Source of the DNA: Hemibagrus wyckioides
Lineage: Eukaryota; Chordata; Actinopteri; Siluriformes; Bagridae
Direction of reading: 5' to 3'
DNA: 64,000 bases
Assembly: GCF_019097595.1 (NCBI RefSeq)
Contig: NC_080722.1
Coordinates: 19,958,630-20,022,629 of the forward strand
The notes beneath the pieces are model-generated. The model was not told the origin of the DNA and made no database searches. It worked only from the letters and a program-made list of their open reading frames with translations. Below, in pieces: positions 1 through 10,316 of this stretch; position 1 is the first letter of the stretch, and the number at the start of each line of letters is the position of its first letter. The position numbers and the translations under genes are program-made.

Positions 1-647
1 GAGTCCATTGTTGGGATGGCTGAGGTCCTTCATAATCTTGCTGGCTTTGGTCCAGCACCGCTTGCTATATATGGTGTCCAGGTCAGGAAGCACGGTGAGG
101 ATGGCGCGCTCGGCTGATCGCACCACCCTCTGGAGAGCTTGCCTGTCCTGTTTGGTGTTGTTCCCAAACCAGGCTGTGATACTTCCCGTCAGGATGCTCT
201 CAATGGTGCAGGTGTAGAATGTTTTTAGCACCTTTGAGGCAGTTTAAAGTCTTTCAGGCGTCTGAGATGATAAAGACGCTGCCGGGCCTTCTTCACCAGG
301 GTGTTAACGTGACAGGACCATGTCAGGTCCTGCGTGATGTAGACACCTAGGTACCGGAAACTGTCCACTCTCTCCACTGGGGTCCTGTTGATGGTGAGGG
401 GCTGGTAATTCCTCTCCTGCTTTGTGCTAAAGTCCACTATCAGCTCCTTAGTCTTGCTGACGTTCAGGAGGAGATTGTTGACCTGGCACCATGTCTCCAG
501 GTTTTTAATCTCCTCTAGGTAGGCCGTCTTGTCGTTGTTGGAGATCAGGCCCACCACCACAGTATCGTCTGCAAACTTCACGATGTTGGTGGAGCTGGAA
601 GTGGCCACGCAGTCAAAGGTGTACAGAGAGTACAGCAGGGGGCTATA
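1..647 (-). mobile_element. L2-like LINE, reverse transcriptase fragment
   Basis: Antisense fragment of a non-LTR retrotransposon. The open stretch at 608-225 (minus) encodes the reverse-transcriptase core with the FADDT form of the catalytic YxDD box, followed by the LGVYITQDLTW segment typical of L2/CR1-like elements. The region is closely similar, in reverse complement, to about 60470-61090 of the longer LINE copy in this window, so both belong to one family. It runs off the left edge of the window. At about 645 the similarity stops at a short TA-repeat, so the copy is truncated at its 5' side. It has no host function. L2-like is my family-level call from motifs. Confidence 0.85.
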
Positions 648-654
648 TATATAT

Positions 655-1010
655 ATATAAAACTGTATATCTTATGGTAAAATATCGGCAGCTGTTGTTG
701 CCAGAAATTTACCGTAAATTGTACGGTGACACTGTTCACCACTTTACAGAATGCTTTATTTGCGACCGGAAAATGCACAGTTAAGAACTTTATTCTTTTA
801 CAACAAATTACTGTTAAAAAACAGACAGAATGTAAACCTGTTAATGGTAAACTGCTGTGAAATAACAAATACCGTAAAACTTATTATAGTCTTTCTCAGA
901 TAAAAACACAATACAACTGTATATTATATTATGGTAGTTTAAAATTAGATTACTGGCAGCTGTGGTTGCCAGAATTTCACCATAAAAATATGGTACAACA
1001 CATAATGCAT
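655..1010. repeat. Dispersed repeat, unclassified
   Basis: AT-rich sequence with a recurring block (ggcagctgttgttgccag, then a segment ending in a tract for an accctgttcaccac-like motif). A second copy lies at about 22690-22830, and a third partial copy of the core lies at about 950-985. The copies differ by many substitutions and no coding capacity is seen. It is probably a non-autonomous element, but I cannot define its ends. Confidence 0.5.
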
Positions 1011-2558
1011 TACATTTGGTTGGCATAGCTTTTACTGTGAACAGCTGCTTATGATAAATTACTAAGTGAATAAGGCCCATTGTAAACCAAGGCACAAAAA
1101 TATTATTGTCAGACTTCAAGAAAGCAGCTTGAACTGATCTAATATCTTGTCCAATATAGTCACAAATTAGTAATGAAATATTGAAAAACAGCATGTGTCA
1201 ATATGATGTCAATATGATCCATAGTGGAATGAATAAACATTGTGTATCAGGGCTACTTGGTTGAACAAGAGGAATAGAAGACATGGGATAGACTTGGACA
1301 TGTTTGAGAAACTGGAACCTAAAGCATTTAGTAGTGTCACTAGTTCAGCTTGAGGACTCGCATACTGTCCACTGTGGGCTGACATGATCCCCTCTGCAGC
1401 GAGAAAACATAAACAAAGCAAATGTTGGATTGATGCAGTGTTTGACCATGTTGCCTACCAGAGATAAACAGACTTCATGTTCATAAAGTGGTTCAAAGTT
1501 GTTAAATGAATTATACACTGATGAAGACACACTTTAATATAGTTTTACAGGTCATTGCAGCCGCAAGTCATCTGATTGATTTGAAGCCAAAACACAGTTA
1601 CCTCCACTCAAGCAATCAATCACCACATTTACTGCAACACTGACCAGTAACCAATCAAATACATAAACGTGGTAAAAGTTGCAGCAATGGAATATATTTG
1701 AAATCTGCTAATAAATAACTAATAATAAATATAAATACCGAAGCAAAACACTTTTCTCAAAAAAGGTTTTTACGTTAAATTGCTCAGGATTTGGTAATTG
1801 GCAACTACCAGATATAACCAGAGAAGGTTAAATGATTTTGTAGTGTTATTTAGGAATTTTAATATACATTTGAAAAGTTAAATATGTAGGTTGCAAATTG
1901 CAATCAACAAGTGCCTCACCTGGTACACTGAAAAAAACGATACTTTGGATCAACTTAAAAAAATTGCTCCAATTTTTTACAGCTAATTTTTTTACTTTTT
2001 CTCAAAATATATTTATAACTTTATTTTGTTTTATTTTGATTAAATGTTAATCAATTTTTCTAATTTCCCCCAACACAAAATATTTGCATCCACACAAGTC
2101 AAAAACTGAATTGTCTACTTTGGAACAACTTTATTATTTCACTATATAAAAACCTAAATTTGATCATTAAATCCAAATGTAGCTTACTTTGGAAAAAACA
2201 ATTGCTGTAATTTTGTTTTTAAGTTATGTTATTAATTTTTCTTAAGTGTGATTCTGTACAAATTAAAATTTATAACTGTAGCTAAATCAATATCTTGTCC
2301 TGACTTAAATCCAAAAATTTAGCTACAAATAAGTTTGTGTAAGCACCTTAAATGTGAACATGAATACAACCCAAAAAAAATGTACTAATACATTAAAATA
2401 GTTTTTTTTACTTCAGATGAAACTAATAATTTCCTCAGAGGCAAATTTATTAACAAAATAACACTAAATAGACAGTTAAGTTCTCCTCCAAAGACACATT
2501 TATTATGTATTTTAAAATATACATTACCTTTTCTTTGCATTGTTCTATGAAATTAAAA
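1011..2558. other. AT-rich non-coding stretch
   Basis: No convincing exon, RNA gene or complete repeat was recognised. The small open frames here show no conserved motif and look like chance ORFs. Confidence 0.5.
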
Positions 2559-2912
2559 TCAGAAAAACAATGATTTAATAGAAAAACAAAATAACATGAA
2601 TAAAACAAAGTAAACTAAACACAAAATGCATTTTAAATCCAGAAACATAAAAAAGTGTAGTGCACAACAAAAACATTTAAAGAAGAAAAATAAAAAGTGC
2701 ATCATGTCAATTATGGTCTTTGGATTCTGTCGGTGATGACATTTTGATACACGAGTCAGAAGTCCATTCCAAATCTTGCAAGTGCATGGACAGTTCAAAT
2801 AAATGCATGGATAGGAATGGTGACGTCCATAACGTCTGTGTTCAATCTTATACTGTTTGAGAAGCTCAGATCTTTGCAAAACTGAGGTACCACAGTCTTT
2901 GCATTTCCACAT
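2559..2912 (-). pseudogene. C2H2-finger N-terminal exon of a multicopy fish family
   Basis: The minus-strand ORF starts MWKCKDCGTSVLQRSEL and continues with two Cys-pair/His-pair zinc-finger-like units over its first 65 or so residues (CKDC...H, CPCTCKIW...H). I recognise this as the N-terminal exon of a large uncharacterised protein family that is present in many copies in teleost genomes and behaves like a transposable-element gene. After about residue 70 the frame becomes low-complexity and hydrophobic, so the true exon probably ends near 2700. The matching downstream part of such a protein is absent here, but a related C-terminal region occurs at 63320-63910. The gypsy element inserted 76 bp upstream of its start codon. 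Confidence 0.5.
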
Positions 2913-2987
2913 TCATAAGAAGACTAGGAAAGAAAGAAAGAAAAGACCTGCTATACCAATTAGCACTAAATCACAAAAGGCACCACT

Positions 2988-3364
2988 TGTAACGATGCTT
3001 GCAGAACCAGAGCACCAGAGGGAGCCATCACCCGAATATTGACATTTGCAAACTCACTTCCTGTCTTACTCGGGTATTTAAGCAGCACGCTGCCTATTGT
3101 TCATTGCGAAGTATTGTTCTCTCTAGTGGATTACGTACCAAGCCTTGTTTATTGTTCCTGAGTGCCTGCTACGTGTATGATCTTTGCCTGTTTCTGTTTT
3201 CTACGAGTCTCGGTTTTGCGGTTTTGGTTTATGTTCGCTAGTTCTTGCTTTTCCGGTTTTTGACCCTTTCGCTTAGCCATATCGATTCCGATTCTTGCCT
3301 GCCGTTTTGTGAATAAAGATCTGCATATGGATTCTACTACGCCTGCCTCGAGTGCGTCCTTACA
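2988..3364 (+). repeat. 5' LTR of the gypsy element
   Basis: Begins TGTAACGATG and ends CCTTACA. It contains a TATA-like tatttaa at 3075-3081, a predicted start of R at about 3106, a polyadenylation signal aataaa at 3312-3317, and the gag start codon at 3327, so gag begins inside the LTR. Confidence 0.95.
3072..3116 (+). promoter_or_regulatory. LTR promoter and predicted RNA 5' end
   Basis: tatttaa (3075-3081) lies about 31 bp upstream of gcgaagtatt (3106-3115). That ten-base segment is the exact reverse complement of the primer-binding site just after the LTR. This fixes the likely transcription start at about 3105-3106. Confidence 0.75.
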
Positions 3365-4334
3365 GAATACTTCGCCTTCAGAGAATCCAGCGAATCCTCG
3401 TGCAACCTTAGTTCGCCAAGGACATATGATCCGGTTCTACCAGGACCAGGTGGAGGCGTTAAAAGCCACCAACGCGCTGCTACGACAACGACAATCTCCC
3501 GCCGCAGCTCCAGTTCCACCTCCGCGCAGTGAATTTCCACGCTTCGTGCTGCCAGAAAAGTTTGATGGTGCCGCGGATCGATGCCGAGGTTTCCTGCGCC
3601 AGTGTGACAACTTTTTCGCTCAACAGCCGGAGGTATACTGCAGCTATAGCATCAGATGCGCATTCCTTTTATCTCTGCTGACGGGCAAAGCACTGGATTG
3701 GGCTTCGGCTGTGTGGGATTCGGATCCTCAGGTCAAGACCTCAGCTGATTACTTCGCGAATCTGATCAGGGAAGTGTTTGAGTATCCGGCAGGAGGTAAA
3801 GACATTTCTGTCCTATTACTGGAATTACGCCAAGGAACTGATACAGCTGCTGATTTTGCTATTAAGTTCCGCACGCTCGCTGCTCAGTCAGGCTGGAATG
3901 AGGCGGCATTAATAGCGGTGTTTCGGGAAGGACTTACTAGAGAGCTCAAGGCGGAAATGGCGTGCAGAGACACTGATGTTACTCTCTCCCAGTACATATC
4001 CACTGCTATTCGCCTTGACAACCTGCGGCGCCAGCATCGTACTCACACCCCCACACCTCGTTCCTCACCACGTGGCACTATGGAATACCACAGCCAGAAG
4101 GAGGAAGTCACCGAGCCTATGCAACTGGGGAGGTCTCGTGTTTCTGAGGTGGGGCGCGAACGCCGTGTGCAGATGCAGCTTTGCTTCTACTGTGGACAAC
4201 CAGGTCACAGAGTCTTCCAATGCCCAGAGAAGCCTGCCACATCCCAGAGAGAAGTCGTGAAGCTGGTTTCTAAGGTTTCTCTTCCTGCCTTCTTCCTTCA
4301 CAATGACTCGTTTTTTCGTCACAGCGCTGGTTGA
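3327..4334 (+). CDS. gag: Gag polyprotein of the gypsy element
   Basis: Structural protein that forms the retrotransposon particle. The ORF is open further upstream only through a GTG, so the first ATG, at 3327 inside the LTR, is the likely start (about 335 residues). Residues about 70-215 look like a retrotransposon gag capsid domain (FDGAADRCRGFLRQC... and a LLELRQG... segment). A zinc knuckle CFYCGQPGHRVFQCP (C-x2-C-x4-H-x4-C) lies near residue 290 and would bind RNA. The frame closes at a TGA where the protease active-site region already begins in the +1 frame. A run of six T at 4311-4316 lies just before, so the gag-to-protease transition is either a frameshift site or a mutation. Confidence 0.85.
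   Translation: MDSTTPASSASLQNTSPSENPANPRATLVRQGHMIRFYQDQVEALKATNALLRQRQSPAAAPVPPPRSEFPRFVLPEKFDGAADRCRGFLRQCDNFFAQQPEVYCSYSIRCAFLLSLLTGKALDWASAVWDSDPQVKTSADYFANLIREVFEYPAGGKDISVLLLELRQGTDTAADFAIKFRTLAAQSGWNEAALIAVFREGLTRELKAEMACRDTDVTLSQYISTAIRLDNLRRQHRTHTPTPRSSPRGTMEYHSQKEEVTEPMQLGRSRVSEVGRERRVQMQLCFYCGQPGHRVFQCPEKPATSQREVVKLVSKVSLPAFFLHNDSFFRHSAG
3366..3375 (+). other. Self-priming primer-binding site
   Basis: aatacttcgc starts two bases after the LTR end. It is perfectly complementary to the predicted 5' end of the element RNA (3106-3115) and I see no obvious tRNA 3'-end match. This is the arrangement known for Tf1 and the sushi group, where the RNA 5' end folds back and primes minus-strand DNA synthesis. 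Confidence 0.75.
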
Positions 4335-4434
4335 CTCCGGATCAGCAGTGAACCTGATAGACAGCAACCTGGTCCGTGAGCTCGGCCTATCAACTATCCC
4401 ATGCACTCCGCCGTTAAGTCACTGCCATAAATGA
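4303..4434 (+). pseudogene. Retropepsin-like protease, broken
   Basis: The +1 frame relative to gag encodes an aspartic protease start with the active-site motif LVDSGSA and a following NLID segment. The frame closes with TGA at 4432. The expected continuation lies in the third frame, so an indel between about 4400 and 4418 separates protease from RT. Confidence 0.7.
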
Positions 4435-5419
4435 TCAGCCCATTGGGGAGGGCCTTCTTACTCACCACACACCTCTCATGGAGGTTCAGATTGGATTATT
4501 TCACAGAGAAAGACTGAGATTTTTTGTTATTTCCTCACCATCAAACCCTGTCGTCCTAGGCCTTCCCTGGCTTCAACTTCATGACCCGGACATTTCATGG
4601 AAGGAGGGGGAATTAAAAAGGTGGTCTACCTTCTACCTAGAGAACTGTTTTTGCAACCCGATAACCCGTCCATGCCTTTCCACGTCTATCGAAAGCCCCG
4701 AATCATCGCTCCAAGTCACACTCCCTAAAGAATACCAAGATTTCCAAGAGGTCTTCAGTAAAGAAAAGGCTGCCAGATTACCCACACATCAACCCTGGGA
4801 CTGTGCCATTGACCTTCTTCCGAACATCATGCCACCTAAGAATCGTATTTACCCCCTGTCACTTCCTGAAAAGCTTGCTATGGAGGAATATATTGAGGAA
4901 GCCCTTGCAGCTGGATACATCCGCCCGTCTACCTCACCAGCGGCAGCAGGGTTCTTCTTTGTAAAACAGAAGGACGGCGGCCTTCAACCCTGCATTGACT
5001 TCCGAGGCCTGAACGCAATCGCAGTCCTGTATCCTTACCCTCTTCCCCTGGTTCCCGCAGCCCTCGAACAGTTACAAGGAGCCAAAATCTTCACCAAGCT
5101 TGACCTGCACAGCGCCTACAACCTCATCCGGATAAAGGAGGGCGACGAATGGAAGACAACGTTTCACACAACACATGGACATTACAAGTATCTGGTCATG
5201 CCATATGGACTCACGAACGCCCCCGCTGTCTTCCAGTCACTTATCAATGAAATGTTCAGGGATATGCTAAACAAATTCGTCATTGCTTACATAGATGACA
5301 TCCTCATATATTCCGCCAGCCTAGCTCAACACGTTTCTCATGTTCGTGCTGTCCTCCAACGCCTCACCAACCACAATCTCTATGTGAAACTGGAGAAATG
5401 TTTCACCGTTCCACAGTAA
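4406..5419 (+). pseudogene. pol: Reverse transcriptase part of pol, frameshifted
   Basis: This frame continues from the end of the protease into the reverse transcriptase. Recognisable parts are the DFRGLNAI fingers segment, the [12 protein letters not shown] motif carrying the first catalytic aspartate, the [14 protein letters not shown] block, and the YIDDILIYS catalytic box near 5290-5315. The domain copies element RNA into DNA. The frame stops at 5419, immediately after LEKC, where the downstream frame (from 5398) takes over with FLGYVIS. A small deletion near 5400 explains this. The ATG at 4478 is not a meaningful start, since the homologous reading extends upstream of it. Confidence 0.85.
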
Positions 5420-6315
5420 CATTTCTAGGATATGTAATCTCGCATGAAGGAGTAGAAATGGATCAATCAAAAGTGTCCGCCATTACATCCTGGCCCGAAC
5501 CTACCTCCATCAAGGGTTTGCAACGCTTCCTTGGATTTGCGAACTTTTACAGGAGATTCATCAGGAACTACAGTACCATTGCTAGCCCAATGACTTCACT
5601 GCTGAAAGACAAGCCCAAGAAATTAAAGTGGACTGATCATGCCAGAGCTGCTTTTCAGAAACTTAAGAAAAGTTTTTCTTCCGCTCCGATACTCCGTCAT
5701 CCTAACCATGAGCTGCCGTTCATAGTGGAGGTGGACGCTTCGAGCTGTGGGATAGGGGCCGTGCTTTCTCAACGTCAACCAGAGTCCGGAAAACTGCATC
5801 CTTGTGCCTTTTTCTCCCGAAAGCTCACACCGGCCGAAATGAACTATGACGTAGGGAACCGGGAACTACTATCGATAAAGGCTGCCCTGGAAGAATGGAG
5901 GCACTGGCTCGAAGGGGCCCGCCACCCGTTCCTGGTCCTTACCGATCACAGAAATCTGGCCTATCTTCGGGAAGCCAAGCGTCTCAACCCACGGCAAGCT
6001 AGGTGGGCGCTATTCTTTGCACGATTCAAGTTTTCAGTTTCCTACCGCCCCGGGTCTAAGAATGGGAAAGCGGATGCCCTGTCGCGAATCCATGAAACCC
6101 TGGAGCCACCATCCAATCCGGAGCCTATCCTTCCACCATCTGTCCAAGTAGCTCCTGTGCAGTGGGACCTGATGAGTGAAATTGAACGGGCTCAATCGAC
6201 AGAGGCCCCCCCCCCAACATGTCCACCGACCAAAGTTTATGTACCCACAGGTTTCTGCCAACAAGTGTTACGATGGACCCATGAGAGCCAGTTCAGGACA
6301 CCCCGGCACCCGTAG
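5398..6315 (+). pseudogene. pol: RT thumb and RNase H part of pol, frameshifted
   Basis: Continuation of pol in a second frame. It holds the RT connection region ([16 protein letters not shown]), then RNase H with [16 protein letters not shown] (first catalytic Asp), a central Glu near [18 protein letters not shown] (catalytic Asp) and the KADALSR end motif. RNase H removes the RNA template during reverse transcription. The frame ends at 6315, where the integrase zinc-binding region has already switched frame near 6290 (SGHPGTRR in the other frame). Confidence 0.85.
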
Positions 6316-7591
6316 AACCATTCAGTTGGTACGACAAAGATTCTGGTGGCCATCGCTCAACCACGATGTCGAGGAGTTTATCCGGTCCTGCTCGGTCTGT
6401 GGACAGTCCCGAACGAGCTGTCAGCTACCAGAAGGTCTACTTCAACCACTGCCAGTTCCACGCCGACCCTGGTCTCACATCTCAGACTTTCTCACAGACC
6501 TCCCTGTCTCTCAAGGTTTCACCACAGTCATGGTTGTAATTGACAGCTTTTCCAAGTCCTGCAAGTTAATCCCCATGAAAGGTCTGCCTACTGCCATGGA
6601 AACAGCCACAGCCATTTTCCAAAACATCTTCCGTCACTATGGTTTACCCGAGGACATTGTTTCTGATCGCGGCCCACAGTTCACATCTCGTGTGTGGTCG
6701 GAGTTTTGCAAACAACTCGGGATCAATGTCAGCCTCAGCTCTGGGTATCACCCCCAGTCCAATGGCCAAGCGGAGCAGCTTAATCAAGAAATTGGGAGGT
6801 TCCTAAGAACATACTGCAGCCGTGAGCAACACCGTTGGAGTGAGTTTCTCCCCTGGGCTGAGTATGCCCAAAACTCGTTGCGCCACTCCTCGACCGGCTT
6901 AACTCCCTTCCAGTGTGTATTGGGCTATCAACCTCCGCTCTTTCCTTGGTCCAGGGAACCCTCGGATGTGCTTACAGTTGAAGACTGGGCAAGACGTAGT
7001 CAGGAGGTCTGGGATAGAGCCCATGTTCGTCTCCAGAGAGCGATCCGACGACAAGAGCTCCAAGCTAACTGGCATCGGCGTCCCCACCCAGGTTACCAAG
7101 TGGGTCAGAAGGTGTGGCTTTCTACTAGGAATATAAAACTAAAACTTCCTTGTCATAAGTTAAGCCCCAAGTTTGTTGGCCCGTTTAAAATTCTACACCA
7201 AGTTAATCCAGTTTCTTTCCGCCTTGAGCTTCCAGCATCGTATCGTATCTCGCCTACCTTCCATGTGTCTTTACTCAAGCCCTTCCACGAGCCTAAAACC
7301 ACCGGCCCCGCTATCACTGAACCTCCCCCACCACTGGACATTGGCTCCCTTGCCTACCAGGTGCGCACCATCCTGAATTCCCGTCGTCGAGGTGGCCGCC
7401 TTCAGTATCTGGTGGATTGGGAGGGTTACGGCCCAGAGGAGCGTTGTTGGGTTAATGCACAGGACATTCTCGACCCCTCGCTCACTGAGGAATTCCATCT
7501 GAGCTTCCCGAATCGACCTGCTCCTCGTCCACGGGGGTGCCCGCGTCGACGAACACCTGGAGGTGTTCCTAGGGGGGGGGGGTTTCTGTAA
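6230..7591 (+). pseudogene. pol: Integrase with C-terminal chromodomain
   Basis: Third pol frame. Its order is a His/Cys zinc-binding segment ending CSVC (near 6390), then the DDE core: VIDSFSK with the first Asp, SDRGPQF with the second, and [10 protein letters not shown] with the catalytic Glu. Next come the GPFKIL segment typical of gypsy integrases and a chromodomain ([16 protein letters not shown], near 7400-7455). The chromodomain binds modified histone tails and directs insertion in known chromoviruses. The reading frame runs into the G-rich tract before the 3' LTR. The domain itself looks intact, but its link to RNase H is frameshifted, so no single pol product can be made as it stands. 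Confidence 0.9.
7571..7586 (+). other. Polypurine tract
   Basis: A run of twelve purines, almost all G (7571-7582), lies four bases before the 3' LTR. This is the expected primer site for plus-strand DNA synthesis. Confidence 0.75.
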
Positions 7592-7960
7592 CGATGCTTG
7601 CAGAACCAGAGCACCAGAGGGAGCCATCACCCGAATATTGACATTTGCAAACTCACTTCCTGTCTTACTCGGGTATTTAAGCAGCACGCTGCCTATTCAC
7701 TGCGAAGTATTGTTCTCTCTAGTGGATTACGTACCAAGCCTTGTTTATTGTTCCTGATTGCCTGCTACGTGTATGATCTTTGCCTGTTTCTGTTTTCTAC
7801 GAGTCTCGGTTTTGCGGTTTTGGTTTCTGTTCGCTAGTTCTTGATTTTCCGGTTTTTGACCCTTTCGCTTAGCCATATCGATTCCGATTCTTGCCTGCCG
7901 TTTTGTGAATAAAGATCTGCATATGGATTCTACTACGCCTGCCTCGAGCGCGTCCTTACA
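7587..7960 (+). repeat. 3' LTR of the gypsy element
   Basis: Same start (TGTAACG) and end (TTACA) as the 5' LTR. It lacks three bases in the stretch just upstream of the RNA start and differs by about five substitutions. Confidence 0.95.
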
Positions 7961-7964
7961 GTGA

Positions 7965-8958
7965 TGTCATGACTTGAAAGTTATATATATGTATGTGTGT
8001 GCAATGAGTTATTACAAACCTGGTTTTGTAACTAAGGGTGGGGGTGTTGCATCCTTGGACGTATACTATTATTTGTATGTAGGAATTTTGCATGATTTTT
8101 GTGTTGTATATTGTATGTGCAGTGTCTCTCTCTCTCTCTCTCTCTCTCCCCCTCTCCCTCTCTCTCTCAATTTCCTTTTGGGCAGTGCTTAATTGGAACC
8201 AGCTGCGGGGGATTGCTGCAGGAAATTTAGTCATGAGCAGAAGCTTTAAAAGCTGGGAAGCAGAGCAGTGTCGGCGAGCTTCTGTAGTGTGCGCGTGGTG
8301 AAGCTCCGTCGCAGGCGTTGCGCCGTTCTGCCCCTTGTCCCAGACAACCTTTGATTGTGTGTTGTTGAAGGACGATAGTGTTGTGTTGTATTCATTGTTG
8401 AATTACCCTCTGGTTGACTTGCGGCAGCAATAATCGCTGCGCGAGTAGTTCCCCTCTTGGGTTTGGTCAACCACTGTTTAGTTTCGGTTTCATTCCTCTG
8501 TACCCTTATTCTGTTTAAGTTGTCCATTATTTGTACTCACTGTGTTAAGCATTTATGTTTCTAAACCAATCCTTAGTTAATACGGGAGCAGTAGGTTGGG
8601 GATTGCCTTTTATTTTGTGACCTGTTTTCTCCTGGTTTTGGCTAGCTAGGGAGTTAGGGAAGATATTTGTATTTCATTTGAAGACTTTCTTTTGTTAGGC
8701 AATTTAACTCCTTCCACCAGCTAGTCCCCCTTTGGATTGTTATTTTGGCCTTGAGCCCCTTCTGGAGTTATGTGCTTCCCCTACTTATTTCTGGTTTGAA
8801 GTAATAAAAAAAAAACCATACTTTCCAACTTGTATACATTTCTTGTGATTATTGTGACAAGGTGGAATTGGTTTGGTTGATTTATTTAAATACTATTTCT
8901 TTATTTACATATTTCTTGTCACCAATCCTACCAACCCTAGACTGGTCAGGACGTGACA
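7965..8958 (+). repeat. Possible solo LTR-like unit
   Basis: The stretch starts TGTCATGAC and ends GACGTGACA. It holds a (CT)n tract at about 8122-8168, a TATA-like tttaaaag near 8245 and an aataaa near 8802 before an A-run, which is the layout of an LTR or a retroviral-type promoter unit. No target-site duplication was found and no coding region is present, so the call is tentative. It begins only a few bases after the gypsy 3' LTR. Confidence 0.3.
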
Positions 8959-9248
8959 ATAGCTTCTAGGTCATGTGACCCCTTGACCCAAATCTAGTAC
9001 CAAAATGATCTACTTGGACACCTCCACAAGGTACACCTCTTTGTATCCCAAAGAAGCTTTTATTTTAATTTTTAAAAAACACCTTCTTTAATAGCTTCTA
9101 TGTCATGTGACCCTGGGGAACGTAGTCAGTTAAGTAACAAGTACCACATTTCAGTCGTACAGAAATTTGTCAACGGTCCCTAAACTACCACTTCCGAATG
9201 TCTGTCTAATATCAGAATATCAAACTAACTTCACCGCGGTTCTGATTG
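8959..9248. other. Short non-coding stretch with an internal repeat
   Basis: atagcttct followed by gtcatgtgaccc occurs twice, near 8959 and 9092, indicating a small local duplication. No gene is seen. Confidence 0.4.
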
Positions 9249-9322
9249 TCGTGATCACGAGAAAACAACTTTTGTTATCTTGAGATCATGAGAAAATTAA
9301 GTCGTGATCACGAGAAAACAAA
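9249..9322. repeat. Palindromic tandem motif
   Basis: Three degenerate copies of cgtgatcacgagaaaaca. The core gtgatcac is self-complementary. This motif is familiar from dispersed fish repeats, but the family was not identified. Confidence 0.5.
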
Positions 9323-9417
9323 AGCAAAAAGGTGATTTAGGTGATTTTATTTAGATAAAAGTTTTCGTTTTCATTCCCTGTAACATTTCTAATCCCTAAT
9401 TCTAAATAAACTACAGT

Positions 9418-9746
9418 ACATTAAAACTTATTAAGGCAGCTAGGGGACCAGGTTCCTGATCACTAAATGATGTCAATGTGATTAAATTGTGGAAACGAGT
9501 TCATTAAATCATTAATTGAGAGCTATGATTTATTAGTTTGAGGAAACAGGGTGATGTGGTTTGAGGGCACAGCTTAGTGGCATCATGTGGGGTTTATTTC
9601 CCAGGATTCTCTCTGATAAATAAAACACAAACGTTCTAAACATATACGCAATGTTTAAAACGGTAATAAATTACACACTCTCATGGGACATTTCACATTT
9701 AGGTTCCTGTACAAAAAAAGCTTGTCATTGATTGAGATCAGTTTTC
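9418..9746 (+). repeat. Duplicated repeat, copy 1
   Basis: Closely matches 22387-22662 (ggtttatttcccaggattct and many flanking blocks). Copy 1 stops exactly where the 8.4-kb transposon begins. Confidence 0.7.
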
Positions 9747-9748
9747 TA

Positions 9749-9890
9749 TGGAAGCCTGTTTCTGCCACTGAATAAAAAATTTAAATGTTATTGCGACTTT
9801 TTATCTCACGATTCTGATACAAACTCGCAATTCTGACTTTTTTTCTCAGAATAGTGAGATATAAACTCGCAATTCTGACTTATCATTATC
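9749..9890 (+). repeat. Left terminal inverted repeat and subterminal repeats
   Basis: TGGAAGCCTGTTTCTGCCAC, then an A-rich spacer and tattgcgactttttatctca. The inverse copy ends at 18184. Confidence 0.75.
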
Positions 9891-10316
9891 TTTCTCTTCA
9901 TTTGCGATACTTTCTGGCAAAGCACCATTGGAAACCATTACATGTGATTCTTTCAGAACACGGGAGTGTCTTACCTTTTGTCGTAAACAGAGCTTTGTAT
10001 GCCATTTCCAGATGACAAGGTATGGTCATATTTACTCTTTGGCATGATAATCCATTTGCATATGTTATAATAGAAGACTTTGGGCTAAGTATAAAATCTG
10101 AATGTTTGGTAACTAGCACATGTTATGGTATCATAGGCTACTAGCTCATGTAGTTAATTCTTGGATGTTAAGTGTTGGTTTTATGAACAACAGATATTAA
10201 CCATTATAATACATGTTTTTGGTTTTCTGGCTTACATACTCAGTCTATCTTATAATATTGGCCTATCAGCCTCACTCTGCTTATGTTATTAATTTCCATT
10301 AAAGTATCATTGCAGG

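Larger units (their letters stand above)
2988..7960 (+). mobile_element. Ty3/gypsy chromovirus (Tf1/sushi-like)
   Basis: Complete LTR retrotransposon of about 5.0 kb. It has two LTRs (377 and 374 bp), a primer-binding site, gag with a zinc knuckle, protease, reverse transcriptase, RNase H, integrase and a C-terminal chromodomain, followed by a G-rich polypurine tract. The domain order (RT-RNaseH-IN-chromodomain) places it in the chromovirus branch of Ty3/gypsy. The LTRs differ by about five substitutions and one 3-bp indel, so insertion was recent. The pol region is broken by several frameshifts. No clear 5-bp target duplication flanks it (ccact on the left, gtgat on the right). Confidence 0.95.

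Noticed and set aside
8092..8301. Serine/leucine-rich ORFs near 8.1 kb
   Set aside because: Produced by the (CT)n tract.
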